Both the position numbers and the translations under genes were made by a program. The notes under the pieces were generated by a model. The model ran no database searches and was not told where the DNA came from. It saw nothing but the letters and a program-made list of their open reading frames with translations. Shown here one piece after another: positions 8,073 to 17,189 of a stretch of 60,965 nucleotides of DNA. Every line of letters starts with the position of its first letter. Position 1 is the stretch's first letter. Source of the stretch: Peptococcaceae bacterium UBA5752 (GTDB taxonomy: Bacteria; Bacillota; Dehalobacteriia; UBA4068); the NCBI GenBank assembly GCA_002419055.1, contig DIFI01000022.1, positions 1 to 60,965 of the forward strand, written 5' to 3'.

Positions 8073-8852
8073 ATGAATCATGATTTAGAAAAGGTAGATT
8101 TCAGCAAAGCGCTCAACAATATACAGCATATATCAGCAGAAAATTATCAGTGCTCTCTTTGTCATGATACCGGCTGGGTAATCAAAGATGATATTGCTAA
8201 TCCATGTGCTTGTCGCAAACAAGGCTATTTAGCCCGCCGCAAGCAAAATGCAGGTATTACTCCGGCTTTACTCCAATATCGATTTGAAGGTTTTAATATC
8301 GGATTTTATGCCGATTATTTACAATCAAGCTCTGGCTCAACTTACCGTCAATTAGCTGAAAAAACATTAGCTACAGCAAAACATTTTGCTGCAACTGCCG
8401 CAAAAGATCAAGCACGGCGCGGGTTGCTGCTGGAAGGTGATGTCGGTGTCGGCAAAACATTTTTGGCTGCCGCTATAGCGAATTACTTAATTGAGCATGA
8501 TATTGATGTGTTATTTTTGGTTGTACCGGAATTTTTAGATCAACTGCGCTATAGCTATCAGGAAAACAGCAATTTGAATGAGTCGGCAATAATTGATCGT
8601 GTCCGCCAAATTCCGGTGCTGATTCTTGATGATTTAGGCGCTCATAATTTTAGCCCCTGGATGCGCAATATTATTTTTTCTTTAATTAATTACCGGCTGA
8701 ATAATATGCTTCCTTGTGTAATTACCACAAACCTATCTTTGCAGGAAATGAATGAGGCAATCGGCGATCGTACAGTATCAAGGATTATCGAAATATGTGA
8801 AATTCACCGTCTCTTAGCCGAGAAGGATATCCGTCTTAGTAAATTTAAATAG
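8073..8852 (+). CDS. DnaI/DnaC-type helicase loader ATPase
   Basis: This AAA+ protein of 259 residues probably loads the replicative DNA helicase. Walker A is GDVGVGKT and Walker B is PVLILDDLG. A sensor-1 like ITTNLS and an arginine-finger region GDRTVSRI follow. An N-terminal Cys cluster (CSLCHDTGW ... PCACRKQ) matches the zinc-binding region of DnaI/DnaC proteins. The start follows a GGAGA site 6-7 bases upstream. Neighbouring dnaD-like gene and spacing suggest one operon with it. Confidence 0.87.
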   Translation: MNHDLEKVDFSKALNNIQHISAENYQCSLCHDTGWVIKDDIANPCACRKQGYLARRKQNAGITPALLQYRFEGFNIGFYADYLQSSSGSTYRQLAEKTLATAKHFAATAAKDQARRGLLLEGDVGVGKTFLAAAIANYLIEHDIDVLFLVVPEFLDQLRYSYQENSNLNESAIIDRVRQIPVLILDDLGAHNFSPWMRNIIFSLINYRLNNMLPCVITTNLSLQEMNEAIGDRTVSRIIEICEIHRLLAEKDIRLSKFK

Positions 8853-8865
8853 GAGAATTTTATCT

Positions 8866-9663
8866 ATGAGAGTTGCTGCTGTCCAATATGATATTGGTCT
8901 GGGAAGAGTTAAATCAAATTGCGAGCGGGCCGGTGAGTTACTGCATCAAGCAGCAGCTAACGGAGCTGAATTGGTTTTGTTACCTGAACTATGGAATTGT
9001 GGTTATCTGCTTACTAAATTAGAACGTTTAGCTCAAAGCAGTAATGGCCAGTGTGTAACAATGCTAAGAGAAATCGCGGCTAAAGAGAATATATTCATTG
9101 TTGGTGGTTCAATAGCCGAAAAGAAAGGTATTGATTATTACAATACTTCTATCGCTATTGATAATAATGGCGATATTGTTGAAAAATACCGCAAGGTTCA
9201 TTTGTTTTCTCATGGTTTGATGGAAAATCAATATTTTAAATCCGGTAACGAATGGGCATTTTGTAAATTTAAAGATATTACGATTGGCATGACAATATGT
9301 TATGATTTACGTTTTCCCGAATTTATCCGCAATTTAACTTTACGCGGCGCTCAACTTTTAACGGTACCTGCAGCATGGCCACTTTCGAGATTAAGAGAAT
9401 GGCGTATTCTCTGCAAAGCCAGGGCAGTCGAAAACAGTTGTTTTGTTATTGCGGCAAATTCTACCGATACTAAGGAAAATATCTATCCTGGCAGTTCGAT
9501 GATAATTTCGCCGTTAGGTGAGGTACTGGCGGAGTTAGATAATCAAGAGGGAGTCATTTATGCGGATTTAGACTTTTCTATTTGCGATGAGGTAAAGCGT
9601 AAGATCAACGTTTACGAAGACCGACGTCACATCCTCGACGAAATAGATGATAGTCAAATATAG
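8866..9663 (+). CDS. Carbon-nitrogen hydrolase (nitrilase superfamily, omega-amidase-like)
   Basis: The chain has 265 residues with the nitrilase triad in order: Glu in LLPELWNCGY, Lys in KYRKVHLF, and Cys in MTICYDLRFPEF. The YDLRFPE context is typical of the YafV/NIT2 omega-amidase branch, which hydrolyses alpha-keto acid amides; the true substrate is unknown. It is the last gene of the co-directional dnaD-dnaI group, 13 bases after the loader, and is followed by a strong terminator. Confidence 0.85.
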   Translation: MRVAAVQYDIGLGRVKSNCERAGELLHQAAANGAELVLLPELWNCGYLLTKLERLAQSSNGQCVTMLREIAAKENIFIVGGSIAEKKGIDYYNTSIAIDNNGDIVEKYRKVHLFSHGLMENQYFKSGNEWAFCKFKDITIGMTICYDLRFPEFIRNLTLRGAQLLTVPAAWPLSRLREWRILCKARAVENSCFVIAANSTDTKENIYPGSSMIISPLGEVLAELDNQEGVIYADLDFSICDEVKRKINVYEDRRHILDEIDDSQI

Positions 9664-9679
9664 TAATCAAAACAAGTTT

Positions 9680-9717
9680 AGTAAGAGAGGGCTTTGAGCC
9701 CTCTCTTACTTTTTTTC
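9680..9717 (+). terminator. Rho-independent terminator after the nitrilase gene
   Basis: A perfect 14-bp stem AGTAAGAGAGGGCT / AGCCCTCTCTTACT with a 3-base loop is followed by eight T. It insulates the upstream operon from the phosphate regulon. Confidence 0.95.
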
Positions 9718-9762
9718 ATTATATTTTTAAAATTAACCAGATTGATATTAGTCTGGTTTTAT

Positions 9763-9812
9763 TTTACATTAATTTAACAATAACTTGCTTTTATATTTAA
9801 CCTTGGTTTTAT
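9763..9812 (+). promoter_or_regulatory. PhoP-box array and -10 box upstream of pstS
   Basis: TTTACA (9763), TTAACA (9774), TTGCTT (9785), TTTAAC (9796) and TTTTAT (9807) are direct repeats at exactly 11-bp spacing. This matches the Bacillus PhoP box, TTAACA-like hexamers one helical turn apart. A -10-like CATAAT follows at 9818-9823, with no clear -35, as usual at activated Pho promoters. The phoP gene is in the operon it would control. Confidence 0.72.
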
Positions 9813-9864
9813 ATCATCATAATTGTAAAGAATATAGAAAACATAAAAAAGGGAGAGAACATTT

Positions 9865-10752
9865 ATGAAAAAAATATTGATTTTGGTTTTCATTATTACA
9901 ATGGCATTTGTTGCATTGGCAGGATGTAACAACAAATCAGAAGAAAGCGGTCAGAATGAATTTGATAAAACGCAGTCAATCAGTGTCATCTCACGCGAGG
10001 ACGGATCCGGTACCAGAGGAGCATTCATTGAGTTGTTTGGCGTACAACAAAAGGATGCGGATGGCAATAAGGTCGACTATACGACAGTGGATGCTGATAC
10101 TACCAACAGCACTTCTGTAATGATGACTTCCATCGCGGGTAACAAATATGCTATCGGCTATATTTCTCTTGGTTCATTAAATGATACCGTCAAAGCAGTC
10201 AAAATCGATGGCGCTGAGGCCTCTGTAGAAAATATCAATAACGGCAGCTATAAAATATCCCGTCCGTTCAATATTGTAACAAAGGCTACAATATCAAAAG
10301 CAGCACAAGATTTCATTAACTTCATCATGAGTTCTGACGGTCAGGCTGTAGTAGAAAATAACGGTTATATCAAAGTATCCAACGCTTCTGATTATAGCAG
10401 CTCAGCGGTTTCCGGAAAGATTGTTGTTGCCGGTTCTTCATCCGTAACTCCGGTAATGGAAAAGCTTAAAGAAGCATATATCGCGATCAATCCCAACGTA
10501 ACAATCGAGGTACAGCAAAGCGATTCTTCTACCGGCATATCTTACACCATTGACGGCATCTGCGATATCGGCATGGCATCTCGTGAGCTAACAGACAGCG
10601 AACTGGCACAAGGGCTGACACCGAAAGTAATAGCAATGGACGGAATTGTGGTCATCGTCAACAGTAATAGTTTAGTTGACAATCTGACCAGCGATCAAGT
10701 ACGCAGCATATTCACCGGCGAGTACACGCAGTGGTCAGAAGTAATAGAATAA
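9865..10752 (+). CDS. pstS: Phosphate ABC transporter substrate-binding lipoprotein PstS, circularly permuted
   Basis: PstS captures phosphate outside the membrane for PstCAB. The 295-residue chain begins with a lipoprotein signal ending LAGC (Cys21). The order of halves is swapped relative to ordinary PstS. The usual C-terminal half comes first: SISVISREDGSGTRGAF at 38-54, AIGYISLGSL and SDGQAVVENNGYI. The usual N-terminal half is last: VAGSSSVTPVMEKL from about 187, DIGMASREL, IVNSNS and IFTGEYTQWSEV, where the protein stops. Both sets of phosphate ligands (GSSS and DGSGT) are present, so the fold can close by bringing the ends together. A PhoP-box array precedes it; a stable hairpin follows. 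Confidence 0.93.
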   Translation: MKKILILVFIITMAFVALAGCNNKSEESGQNEFDKTQSISVISREDGSGTRGAFIELFGVQQKDADGNKVDYTTVDADTTNSTSVMMTSIAGNKYAIGYISLGSLNDTVKAVKIDGAEASVENINNGSYKISRPFNIVTKATISKAAQDFINFIMSSDGQAVVENNGYIKVSNASDYSSSAVSGKIVVAGSSSVTPVMEKLKEAYIAINPNVTIEVQQSDSSTGISYTIDGICDIGMASRELTDSELAQGLTPKVIAMDGIVVIVNSNSLVDNLTSDQVRSIFTGEYTQWSEVIE

Positions 10753-10766
10753 GAGTTAATAAATAA

Positions 10767-10792
10767 GGGGTTACGGCAAAAGCCGTAACCCC
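10767..10792 (+). terminator. Stable hairpin between pstS and pstC
   Basis: GGGGTTACGGC (10767-10777) pairs perfectly with GCCGTAACCCC (10782-10792) around an AAAA loop. No T-run follows. Such hairpins after a binding-protein gene often protect its mRNA or partly terminate, giving more PstS than permease; that role is inferred. Confidence 0.75.
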
Positions 10793-10813
10793 CAATATAA
10801 GCTGTAGGAGATA

Positions 10814-11665
10814 ATGATGAAAAAACACAAAGAACAGCTCATGAAAATTGTATTTGCGATAACCGCCTGCATATCAATAGTTGCAGTAATATTGATATGC
10901 GTTTTTCTGTTTGCCAACGGTGTTCCGGCGATTGGCAAAATCGGATTATTTAAATTTATTTTTGGTCAGGTATGGCGACCGGCTAATGATATCTATGGCT
11001 TACTGCCGATGATTCTCGGCAGTATCTATGTAACGGCAGGTGCGTTAATCATCGGTGTACCTATCGGCATACTTACAGCAACTTTTATGGCAAAGTTTTG
11101 CCCCAATGGGCTATATAAGCTAATTAAACCGGCCATCGATCTTTTGGCAGGTATTCCGTCGGTTGTTTACGGTTTTTTCGGACTGGTGGTGCTTGTACCA
11201 TTTGTGCGGGATAGTTTTGGAGGCAATGGACCAAGTATGCTGACGGCTTCGATTCTACTTGGTATAATGATTCTGCCAACTATAATCAGCGTATCGGAAG
11301 CGGCAATCCGCGCTGTGCCGGATAATTATTATGAAGGCGGTCTGGCTCTGGGGGCAAGCCATGAACGAAGTGTGTTTTTCACCATACTGCCTGCTGCAAA
11401 ATCTGGCATTTTTGCCGGTGTCGTGCTGGGTGTTGGCAGGGCAATCGGAGAAACAATGGCAGTGATGATGGTTGCCGGCAACCAGGCAAGAATGCCGGAA
11501 GGTATTTTGAAGGGAGTCAGGACTCTGACAACTAACATTGTCCTGGAAATGGGTTATTCCACCGGTTTGCACCGAGAAGCGCTGATTGCTACAGCAGTAG
11601 TGCTGTTTGTGTTCATTCTCATCATCAACCTTTCTTTCTCGCTGATGAAAAGGAGGGTACAATAA
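10814..11665 (+). CDS. pstC: Phosphate ABC transporter permease PstC
   Basis: This 283-residue inner-membrane protein forms one half of the phosphate channel. It shows six hydrophobic segments, the PstC phrase LAGIPSVVYGFFGL and the cytoplasmic EAA loop EGGLALGASHERSVFFTILPAAKSGI that docks onto PstB. Two in-frame ATGs are adjacent at 10814 and 10817; GGAG lies upstream. The stop overlaps the pstA start by one base. Confidence 0.95.
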   Translation: MMKKHKEQLMKIVFAITACISIVAVILICVFLFANGVPAIGKIGLFKFIFGQVWRPANDIYGLLPMILGSIYVTAGALIIGVPIGILTATFMAKFCPNGLYKLIKPAIDLLAGIPSVVYGFFGLVVLVPFVRDSFGGNGPSMLTASILLGIMILPTIISVSEAAIRAVPDNYYEGGLALGASHERSVFFTILPAAKSGIFAGVVLGVGRAIGETMAVMMVAGNQARMPEGILKGVRTLTTNIVLEMGYSTGLHREALIATAVVLFVFILIINLSFSLMKRRVQ

Positions 11666-12534
11666 TGAATACGATAAATACCCGCAGCTTTTCGCAAAAA
11701 TGGCATTCTTATCGCAAAAATCCCGCTTCTTTGATTATGTTTCTCGCTGTTTGCATAGCAGCTTTTCTGACAGTTGCCGTTTTGTTTTTCTTAGTAGGTT
11801 ATATTTTAGTAAAAGGCATCCCGAACATAAGCCTTGAGCTTTTTCAATGGCATTATAATTCTGTAAACGTATCTTTGATGCCGGCGCTTATCAATACAAT
11901 TTTGATGTTATTGCTCTCCCTCTTGCTTGCGGTGCCTGTTGGGATTTTTTCAGCAATATACTTGGTTGAATACGCCAAACACAGCAATAAACTGGTTGGT
12001 ATTGTTCGAATCACAGCAGAAACACTTGCAGGTATTCCCTCCATTGTCTACGGTCTATTCGGCTACTTGTGTTTTGTTATTTTGCTGCAATGGGGGGTGT
12101 CATTATTAGCAGGCGCATTCACGTTAGCAATCATGATATTACCTTTGATTATGCGTACGACTGAAGAAGCGTTAAAGTCTGTTCCTGATTCATTTCGAGA
12201 GGGCAGTTTCGGTCTTGGCGCCGGCAGGTTGCGTACTGTATTTAAAATTGTGCTGCCATCGGCGGTTCCGGGAATCCTAGCCGGCATCATCCTTGGTATC
12301 GGAAGGATTTTAGGTGAATCGGCAGCGCTGATCTACACCGCCGGTTCGGTAGCGCAAGTACCGACAAGCATATTAGACTCAACCCGCACACTGTCGGTTC
12401 ATATGTATGTATTGGCCAGCGAAGGGCTGTATATAAATCAAACATATGCAACAGCGGTTGTTTTGCTGGTAATAGTAGTTTGTATTAACGCTCTTTCGGG
12501 TTATATTGCCAGAAAGATTGGGAAAGGAAACTGA
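11665..12534 (+). CDS. pstA: Phosphate ABC transporter permease PstA
   Basis: The second channel subunit has 289 residues and six membrane spans. It carries LAGIPSIVYGLFGYL and an EAA loop EGSFGLGAGRLRTVFKIVLPSAVPGI. The ATG at 11665 overlaps the TAA of pstC and follows AGGAGGG. It is spaced one base from pstB, so the transporter is translated as a block. Confidence 0.95.
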   Translation: MNTINTRSFSQKWHSYRKNPASLIMFLAVCIAAFLTVAVLFFLVGYILVKGIPNISLELFQWHYNSVNVSLMPALINTILMLLLSLLLAVPVGIFSAIYLVEYAKHSNKLVGIVRITAETLAGIPSIVYGLFGYLCFVILLQWGVSLLAGAFTLAIMILPLIMRTTEEALKSVPDSFREGSFGLGAGRLRTVFKIVLPSAVPGILAGIILGIGRILGESAALIYTAGSVAQVPTSILDSTRTLSVHMYVLASEGLYINQTYATAVVLLVIVVCINALSGYIARKIGKGN

Positions 12535-12535
12535 T

Positions 12536-13285
12536 ATGGACAAATTTAATATAGAAAATCTAGACTTATATTATGACAGCTTTCAAGCGCTCAATGATGT
12601 GAATATCGCAATCCCCGCAAAAGAAATTACAGCTTTCATCGGTCCGTCAGGTTGCGGCAAATCGACGCTCTTAAAGTCGCTGAACCGGATGAATGACTTA
12701 ATAGACGGTTGCCGCATTATCGGCAGTATTAAACTTGACGGTAATGAAATATACGGCGCTATGGATATAAACCTGCTGCGAAAAAGGGTTGGGATGGTGT
12801 TTCAAAAACCCAATCCTTTCCCTATGAGTGTCTATGATAACATCGCTTTCGGGCCTCGTACTCACGGAATCAAAAGTAAAGTAAAGCTTGATGATATTGT
12901 TGAAAGGTCACTGCGTGATGCCGCTATCTGGGAAGAGGCCAAGGACCGTCTGAAGAAATCGGCACTTGGACTTTCCGGCGGCCAGCAGCAGCGGCTTTGT
13001 ATTGCCCGCGCCCTGGCTGTAGAGCCGGAAGTGCTGTTAATGGATGAACCAACCAGCGCGCTTGATCCGATTTCCACGGCTAAAATCGAAGAGCTTGCTT
13101 GTGATCTAAAAAAGAATTATACTATTGTTATAGTGACACATAATATGCAGCAAGCTGTTCGTATCTCCGATAATACTGCCTTTTTCCTTTTAGGTGAAAT
13201 CATAGAGTTTGGTAAAACCGAGAGATTATTCTCTTTACCCAAAGATAAACGTACCGAGGATTATATAACGGGGAGGTTTGGATGA
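12536..13285 (+). CDS. pstB: Phosphate ABC transporter ATPase PstB
   Basis: PstB powers phosphate import. The 249-residue chain has Walker A GPSGCGKST, Q-loop MVFQKPNPFPMSVYDN, ABC signature LSGGQQQR, Walker B VLLMDEPTSALDP and H-loop VTHNM. The KPNPFPMS phrase is specific to PstB. ATG 12536 is preceded by GGAAA; the frame is open from 12506 but that lies inside pstA. The last four bases overlap phoU. Confidence 0.97.
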   Translation: MDKFNIENLDLYYDSFQALNDVNIAIPAKEITAFIGPSGCGKSTLLKSLNRMNDLIDGCRIIGSIKLDGNEIYGAMDINLLRKRVGMVFQKPNPFPMSVYDNIAFGPRTHGIKSKVKLDDIVERSLRDAAIWEEAKDRLKKSALGLSGGQQQRLCIARALAVEPEVLLMDEPTSALDPISTAKIEELACDLKKNYTIVIVTHNMQQAVRISDNTAFFLLGEIIEFGKTERLFSLPKDKRTEDYITGRFG

Positions 13286-13938
13286 TGAGAAGCCATTTTG
13301 ATGAGCAGCTTGCTTTATTAAACAAAGAATTGATCTCCATGGGCGTCTTATGCGAAAATGCCATTGCAATGGCAGCCAAAGCGCTTATTGAAGGAGATAT
13401 GGAAATCGCAAAAAATGTTGATTCATTTGACAGAGAAATAGAGCAAAAAGAACGCGAAATTGAAGCATTATGCCTGAAGTTATTATTATTACAACAGCCG
13501 GTAGCACGTGATTTACGGCAAATATCTTCGGCGCTGAAAATGATTACTGATATGGAACGCATCGGCGATCAGGCAGCTGATATTGCTGAAATCGTTACTA
13601 TGGCCAACATCAAAGAGTCAGATGACACAATCCATATCGGAGAAATGGCCCGCGCGACAATTAAAATGGTTACAGAAAGCATCGATGCCTTTGTTAAACA
13701 GGATATTAAAATAGCTCAGGCAGTAATTGATTATGATGATGTGGTAGATGCTCTTTTCAACAAAGTAAAAAAGGCTTTGGTAATTATGTTTGGTAAAAGC
13801 GGTTCGAATAGTGAATATGCACTTGATTTACTGATGATTGCCAAACACTTCGAACGCATTGGCGATCATGCGGCAATTATAGCCGAATGGGTTGTCTTTT
13901 CGATTACCGGAAACCATAAAGGAGGAGCCCATCTGTGA
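13282..13938 (+). CDS. phoU: Phosphate transport system regulator PhoU
   Basis: PhoU links the Pst transporter to the PhoR kinase and restrains signalling when phosphate is plentiful. The 218 residues form two three-helix repeats; the metal-binding motifs are seen as ITDMERIGDQAADIAE and AKHFERIGDHAAIIAEW. Length is normal. It overlaps pstB by four bases and its TGA overlaps the GTG of phoP. Confidence 0.96.
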   Translation: MMRSHFDEQLALLNKELISMGVLCENAIAMAAKALIEGDMEIAKNVDSFDREIEQKEREIEALCLKLLLLQQPVARDLRQISSALKMITDMERIGDQAADIAEIVTMANIKESDDTIHIGEMARATIKMVTESIDAFVKQDIKIAQAVIDYDDVVDALFNKVKKALVIMFGKSGSNSEYALDLLMIAKHFERIGDHAAIIAEWVVFSITGNHKGGAHL

Positions 13939-14624
13939 TATATTGCGTTGAAGATGATGCCGGTATTCGCGATTTGTTGGTTTATACCCTTAACTCAACC
14001 GGCTTTAAAGCAAACGGATATGCTGACAGCAAAGAGCTTTATGAGGCACTCCAGCTTGAGTTGCCGCAATTAATACTGCTTGACATTATGCTGCCGGGTG
14101 AGAATGGTATTTCGATTTTAAAGCATCTGAAATCTTCTGCAAAAACTGCAGCCATACCTGTGATAATGGCAACTGCTAAAGGTACAGAATATGACAAAGT
14201 AATAGGGCTTGATTTAGGCGCTGATGATTATCTTACCAAACCATTTGGAATGATGGAAATGATCTCAAGAGTCAAAGCAGTACTGCGACGTTCAACGCCT
14301 AACAATAAAACACAAATAATAAAAATTGGTGAGATTAATCTCAATACGAGTGAGCACATTGTATTAGTTAATGGTCAAAAAGTTATATTAACGCTAAAAG
14401 AGTTTGATATTCTAAAAATTTTGATGGAGAATCGCGGCCAGGTTTTTACCCGCGATCAGCTGCTTACCTGTATTTGGGGATATGATTTTGACGGAGAAAC
14501 CCGCACCGTAGATGTTCATATCCGCACTTTAAGGCAAAAGCTCAGAGAATGTGGCGAATATATCCAAACTGTCCGAGGTGTTGGCTATCGGTTGGAGGAA
14601 AATTATGAAGCGCAAAATATTTAA
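13935..14624 (+). CDS. phoP: Phosphate response regulator PhoP (OmpR family)
   Basis: The 229-residue regulator has a receiver domain with phospho-acceptor Asp50 (LILLDIMLPGENG), Lys in YLTKPFG, and a C-terminal winged helix (DGETRTVDVHIRTLRQKLRE, VRGVGYRLE). Start is GTG 13935, overlapping the phoU stop. Being inside the pst operon fits PhoP/PhoR over other OmpR-type pairs. Its expected targets are the 11-bp-phased hexamers in front of pstS. Confidence 0.93.
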   Translation: MIYCVEDDAGIRDLLVYTLNSTGFKANGYADSKELYEALQLELPQLILLDIMLPGENGISILKHLKSSAKTAAIPVIMATAKGTEYDKVIGLDLGADDYLTKPFGMMEMISRVKAVLRRSTPNNKTQIIKIGEINLNTSEHIVLVNGQKVILTLKEFDILKILMENRGQVFTRDQLLTCIWGYDFDGETRTVDVHIRTLRQKLRECGEYIQTVRGVGYRLEENYEAQNI

Positions 14625-16284
14625 GAGCATATTATTAACTTCAATTCTCACAACCGTACTTTGTTCGGCAATCATTTTTGGTATTTTATATAACCAGTTC
14701 TATGAAGTTATGAAAACTGAGGTCAAAAAGGAAGCCTGGTATATTGATGCCGCCATAACTGTTTCCGGGGAGCAATATCTGGGGCAAATTGAAAAAGAAA
14801 TTCATTCAGACTACAATAACCGGATTACCTTGATTTCGCCTGATGGTACAGTTATTTATGATAACTATGAATCTGCCGAAAATTTAGGAAACCATCTTAA
14901 CCGCCCAGAGGTACAGGAAGCTCTGCAAACAGGTTCGGGAGAGGAAACCCGAATGTCCTCAACTATCGGCGAACAGACATATAATTATGCTTTACTTCTC
15001 GGTAGCGAAGATGTTTTAAGAGTATCATGTACCACAAGCAGCATTTTTGCTTCAGTTCGTGATTTCATACCGTTTTTATTGCTAACAGCGGCTTTGGTTG
15101 TAGTACTTTCTATGTATTTAGCAAAAAAACAGACCGCATCAATTGTCAGACCAATCAACAATTTAAACTTGGATCAGCCGTTATCTAATGATATTTATGA
15201 AGAGCTGGCGCCATTACTGACACGTATTGAAAGACAACACCGTCAAATTGACGATCATATTGCTGAACTTAAACGGAAACAGGAAGAGTTTGCCGCCATT
15301 ACCGAGAATATGAACGAAGGACTGATTTTGCTAAGCAGCAAAGGAATGGTTCTCAGCATCAATAAAAGTGCTGCCGATTTGTTTGGCATCAATAGCACTA
15401 AATATTTAGGCAAAGATATCTTAACAATTGACAGAAGTTTAACATTACAAAAGTTGCTTAAATCTGCATATTCCGGCTTTCGATCTGAAGAAACCCAAAA
15501 GCTGAAGAAAGGGCAATACCAGTTAATAGCCAGTCCCGTACAGTCCGCAAAAGGTGTTGATGGGGTAATATTGCTGATAATTGATGTGACTGAACGTAAT
15601 CTGTCAGAACAGATGCGCAGAGAATTTACCGCTAATGTTTCCCACGAGTTGAAAACTCCGCTTCATTCGATATCAGGATGTGCCGAAATTATCAAAAACG
15701 GCTTGGTCAAGCCCGAAGATTTGAACCATTTTATCGATCAAATTTATTCAGAAGCACAACGGCTGATAACGCTTGTTGATGATATTATTTGCTTATCAAA
15801 GCTCGACGAAAATAATTATTTTAATTTACCAAAAGAAAGAATCGATCTTTATTTAATTGCTCAAGATGTAATAAACAGGTTACAGCAGCAAGCTCAAAAA
15901 TATCAAGTTGAAATTAATCTAGAGGGCAGTTGCGCAATAATAACCGGTGTAGCTCATTTGATCGACGAGCTGATATATAATCTTTGTGATAACGCAATTA
16001 AGTATAACCGTCCCAACGGCAGGGTAGATGTGACAATTAAGAAAGATGAACATTCTGTTACACTGACGGTTGCCGATACCGGAATCGGCATTGCCAAAGA
16101 TTATCAAGATAGGGTTTTCGAGAGGTTCTTCCGTGTAGAAGGCAGTCACTCAAAGGAAACCGGCGGTACAGGATTAGGCTTGGCCATTGTCAAACATGCA
16201 GCCAAGTATCATAATACAACGGTAATATTGAAAAGCAAAGAGGATGTCGGTACAACTGTTAACGTTAAATTTCCGGTTGAATAA
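14605..16284 (+). CDS. phoR: Phosphate sensor histidine kinase PhoR
   Basis: The 559-residue kinase has two membrane spans (about 8-28 and 152-172) enclosing an extracellular sensor region, a HAMP-like linker, a PAS domain (FAAITENMNEGLILLSSKG), the H-box FTANVSHELKTPL with phospho-acceptor His347, and the ATPase boxes NLCDNAIKYN, ADTGIGI and GGTGLGLAIVKHAA. ATG 14605 follows GGAGG and overlaps phoP by 20 bases; an upstream extension of the frame lies in phoP. Confidence 0.93.
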   Translation: MKRKIFKSILLTSILTTVLCSAIIFGILYNQFYEVMKTEVKKEAWYIDAAITVSGEQYLGQIEKEIHSDYNNRITLISPDGTVIYDNYESAENLGNHLNRPEVQEALQTGSGEETRMSSTIGEQTYNYALLLGSEDVLRVSCTTSSIFASVRDFIPFLLLTAALVVVLSMYLAKKQTASIVRPINNLNLDQPLSNDIYEELAPLLTRIERQHRQIDDHIAELKRKQEEFAAITENMNEGLILLSSKGMVLSINKSAADLFGINSTKYLGKDILTIDRSLTLQKLLKSAYSGFRSEETQKLKKGQYQLIASPVQSAKGVDGVILLIIDVTERNLSEQMRREFTANVSHELKTPLHSISGCAEIIKNGLVKPEDLNHFIDQIYSEAQRLITLVDDIICLSKLDENNYFNLPKERIDLYLIAQDVINRLQQQAQKYQVEINLEGSCAIITGVAHLIDELIYNLCDNAIKYNRPNGRVDVTIKKDEHSVTLTVADTGIGIAKDYQDRVFERFFRVEGSHSKETGGTGLGLAIVKHAAKYHNTTVILKSKEDVGTTVNVKFPVE

Positions 16285-16314
16285 GATTACAATATCTAAA
16301 ATATGAGGTAAATT

Positions 16315-17088
16315 ATGGATATATTAAGATCAAAAAAAGGTTTTATTTGCGATATGGATGGTGTTATATACCATGGGAATGTATTAATTCCCGGTGTTAA
16401 GGAGTTTGTTGATTGGTTGTACAAAGAAGAAAAAAAGTTTCTATTTCTCACCAATGGCAGTGGCAAATCACCAAAGGAGTTGCAACTTAAACTCCGTCGC
16501 ATGGGTCTTGATGTTGACGAAAGTCACTTCTATACCAGCGCCTTAGCCACAGCAAAATTTTTAAGCAGACAAAACCCAGGATGCAGTGCATATGTAATAG
16601 GAGAGCCTGGGCTATACAACGCTCTCCATGACGTTGGCATTACCATCAATGATTTTGACCCCGATTATGTGGTAATAGGAGAAACAAATAATTATAACTA
16701 CGAAAACATTTGCCGCGCTGTCAAACTTGTTTTAAATGGCGCTAAACTTGTAGGTACAAATACCGATATTACCTGTCCATCAGAACACGGTATTATTCCG
16801 GCCTGTCGCGCACTGGTCTCGCCAATAGAAATCTCAACCGGTAAAAAAGCTTATTATGTCGGCAAACCGAATCCATTAATGATGCGTACCGGCCTCAGGT
16901 TGTTGGGTGTGCATTCCGAAGAAGCGGCGATGATAGGCGACCGTATGGATACCGACATTATTGCCGGCATTGAAAGCGGATTGGATACGGTTTTAGTATT
17001 ATCCGGCGTAACTACTCAGGAAAATGTACATCAATATCCGTATCGGCCCAGATTAATCATTAACAGTATAGCCGATATTATTCCGTAA
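16315..17088 (+). CDS. HAD-superfamily phosphatase, NagD/AraL type
   Basis: The 257-residue protein is a class IIA HAD hydrolase: motif I ICDMDGVIYHG, motif II FLTNGSGKSP, lysine in KPNPLM and motif IV GDRMDTDIIAGIESGLDTVLVLSG. Relatives dephosphorylate sugar phosphates, nucleotides or p-nitrophenyl phosphate. It starts only 30 bases after phoR on the same strand with no terminator between, so it may be a phosphate-scavenging member of the Pho operon. Substrate not predictable from sequence. Confidence 0.85.
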   Translation: MDILRSKKGFICDMDGVIYHGNVLIPGVKEFVDWLYKEEKKFLFLTNGSGKSPKELQLKLRRMGLDVDESHFYTSALATAKFLSRQNPGCSAYVIGEPGLYNALHDVGITINDFDPDYVVIGETNNYNYENICRAVKLVLNGAKLVGTNTDITCPSEHGIIPACRALVSPIEISTGKKAYYVGKPNPLMMRTGLRLLGVHSEEAAMIGDRMDTDIIAGIESGLDTVLVLSGVTTQENVHQYPYRPRLIINSIADIIP

Positions 17089-17127
17089 AAAAGATATCCT
17101 ATATATAGGCTAGAAATAATGCTAAAT

Positions 17128-17168
17128 ATTAATAATAAAGCAGGGTGATACCCTGCTTTATTATTAAT
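17128..17168. terminator. Long bidirectional terminator between the Pho operon and cotJ
   Basis: An 18-bp perfect stem ATTAATAATAAAGCAGGG / CCCTGCTTTATTATTAAT with loop TGATA separates two convergent units. Confidence 0.93.
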
Positions 17169-17189
17169 TATATACCTTTTAATTATCCG

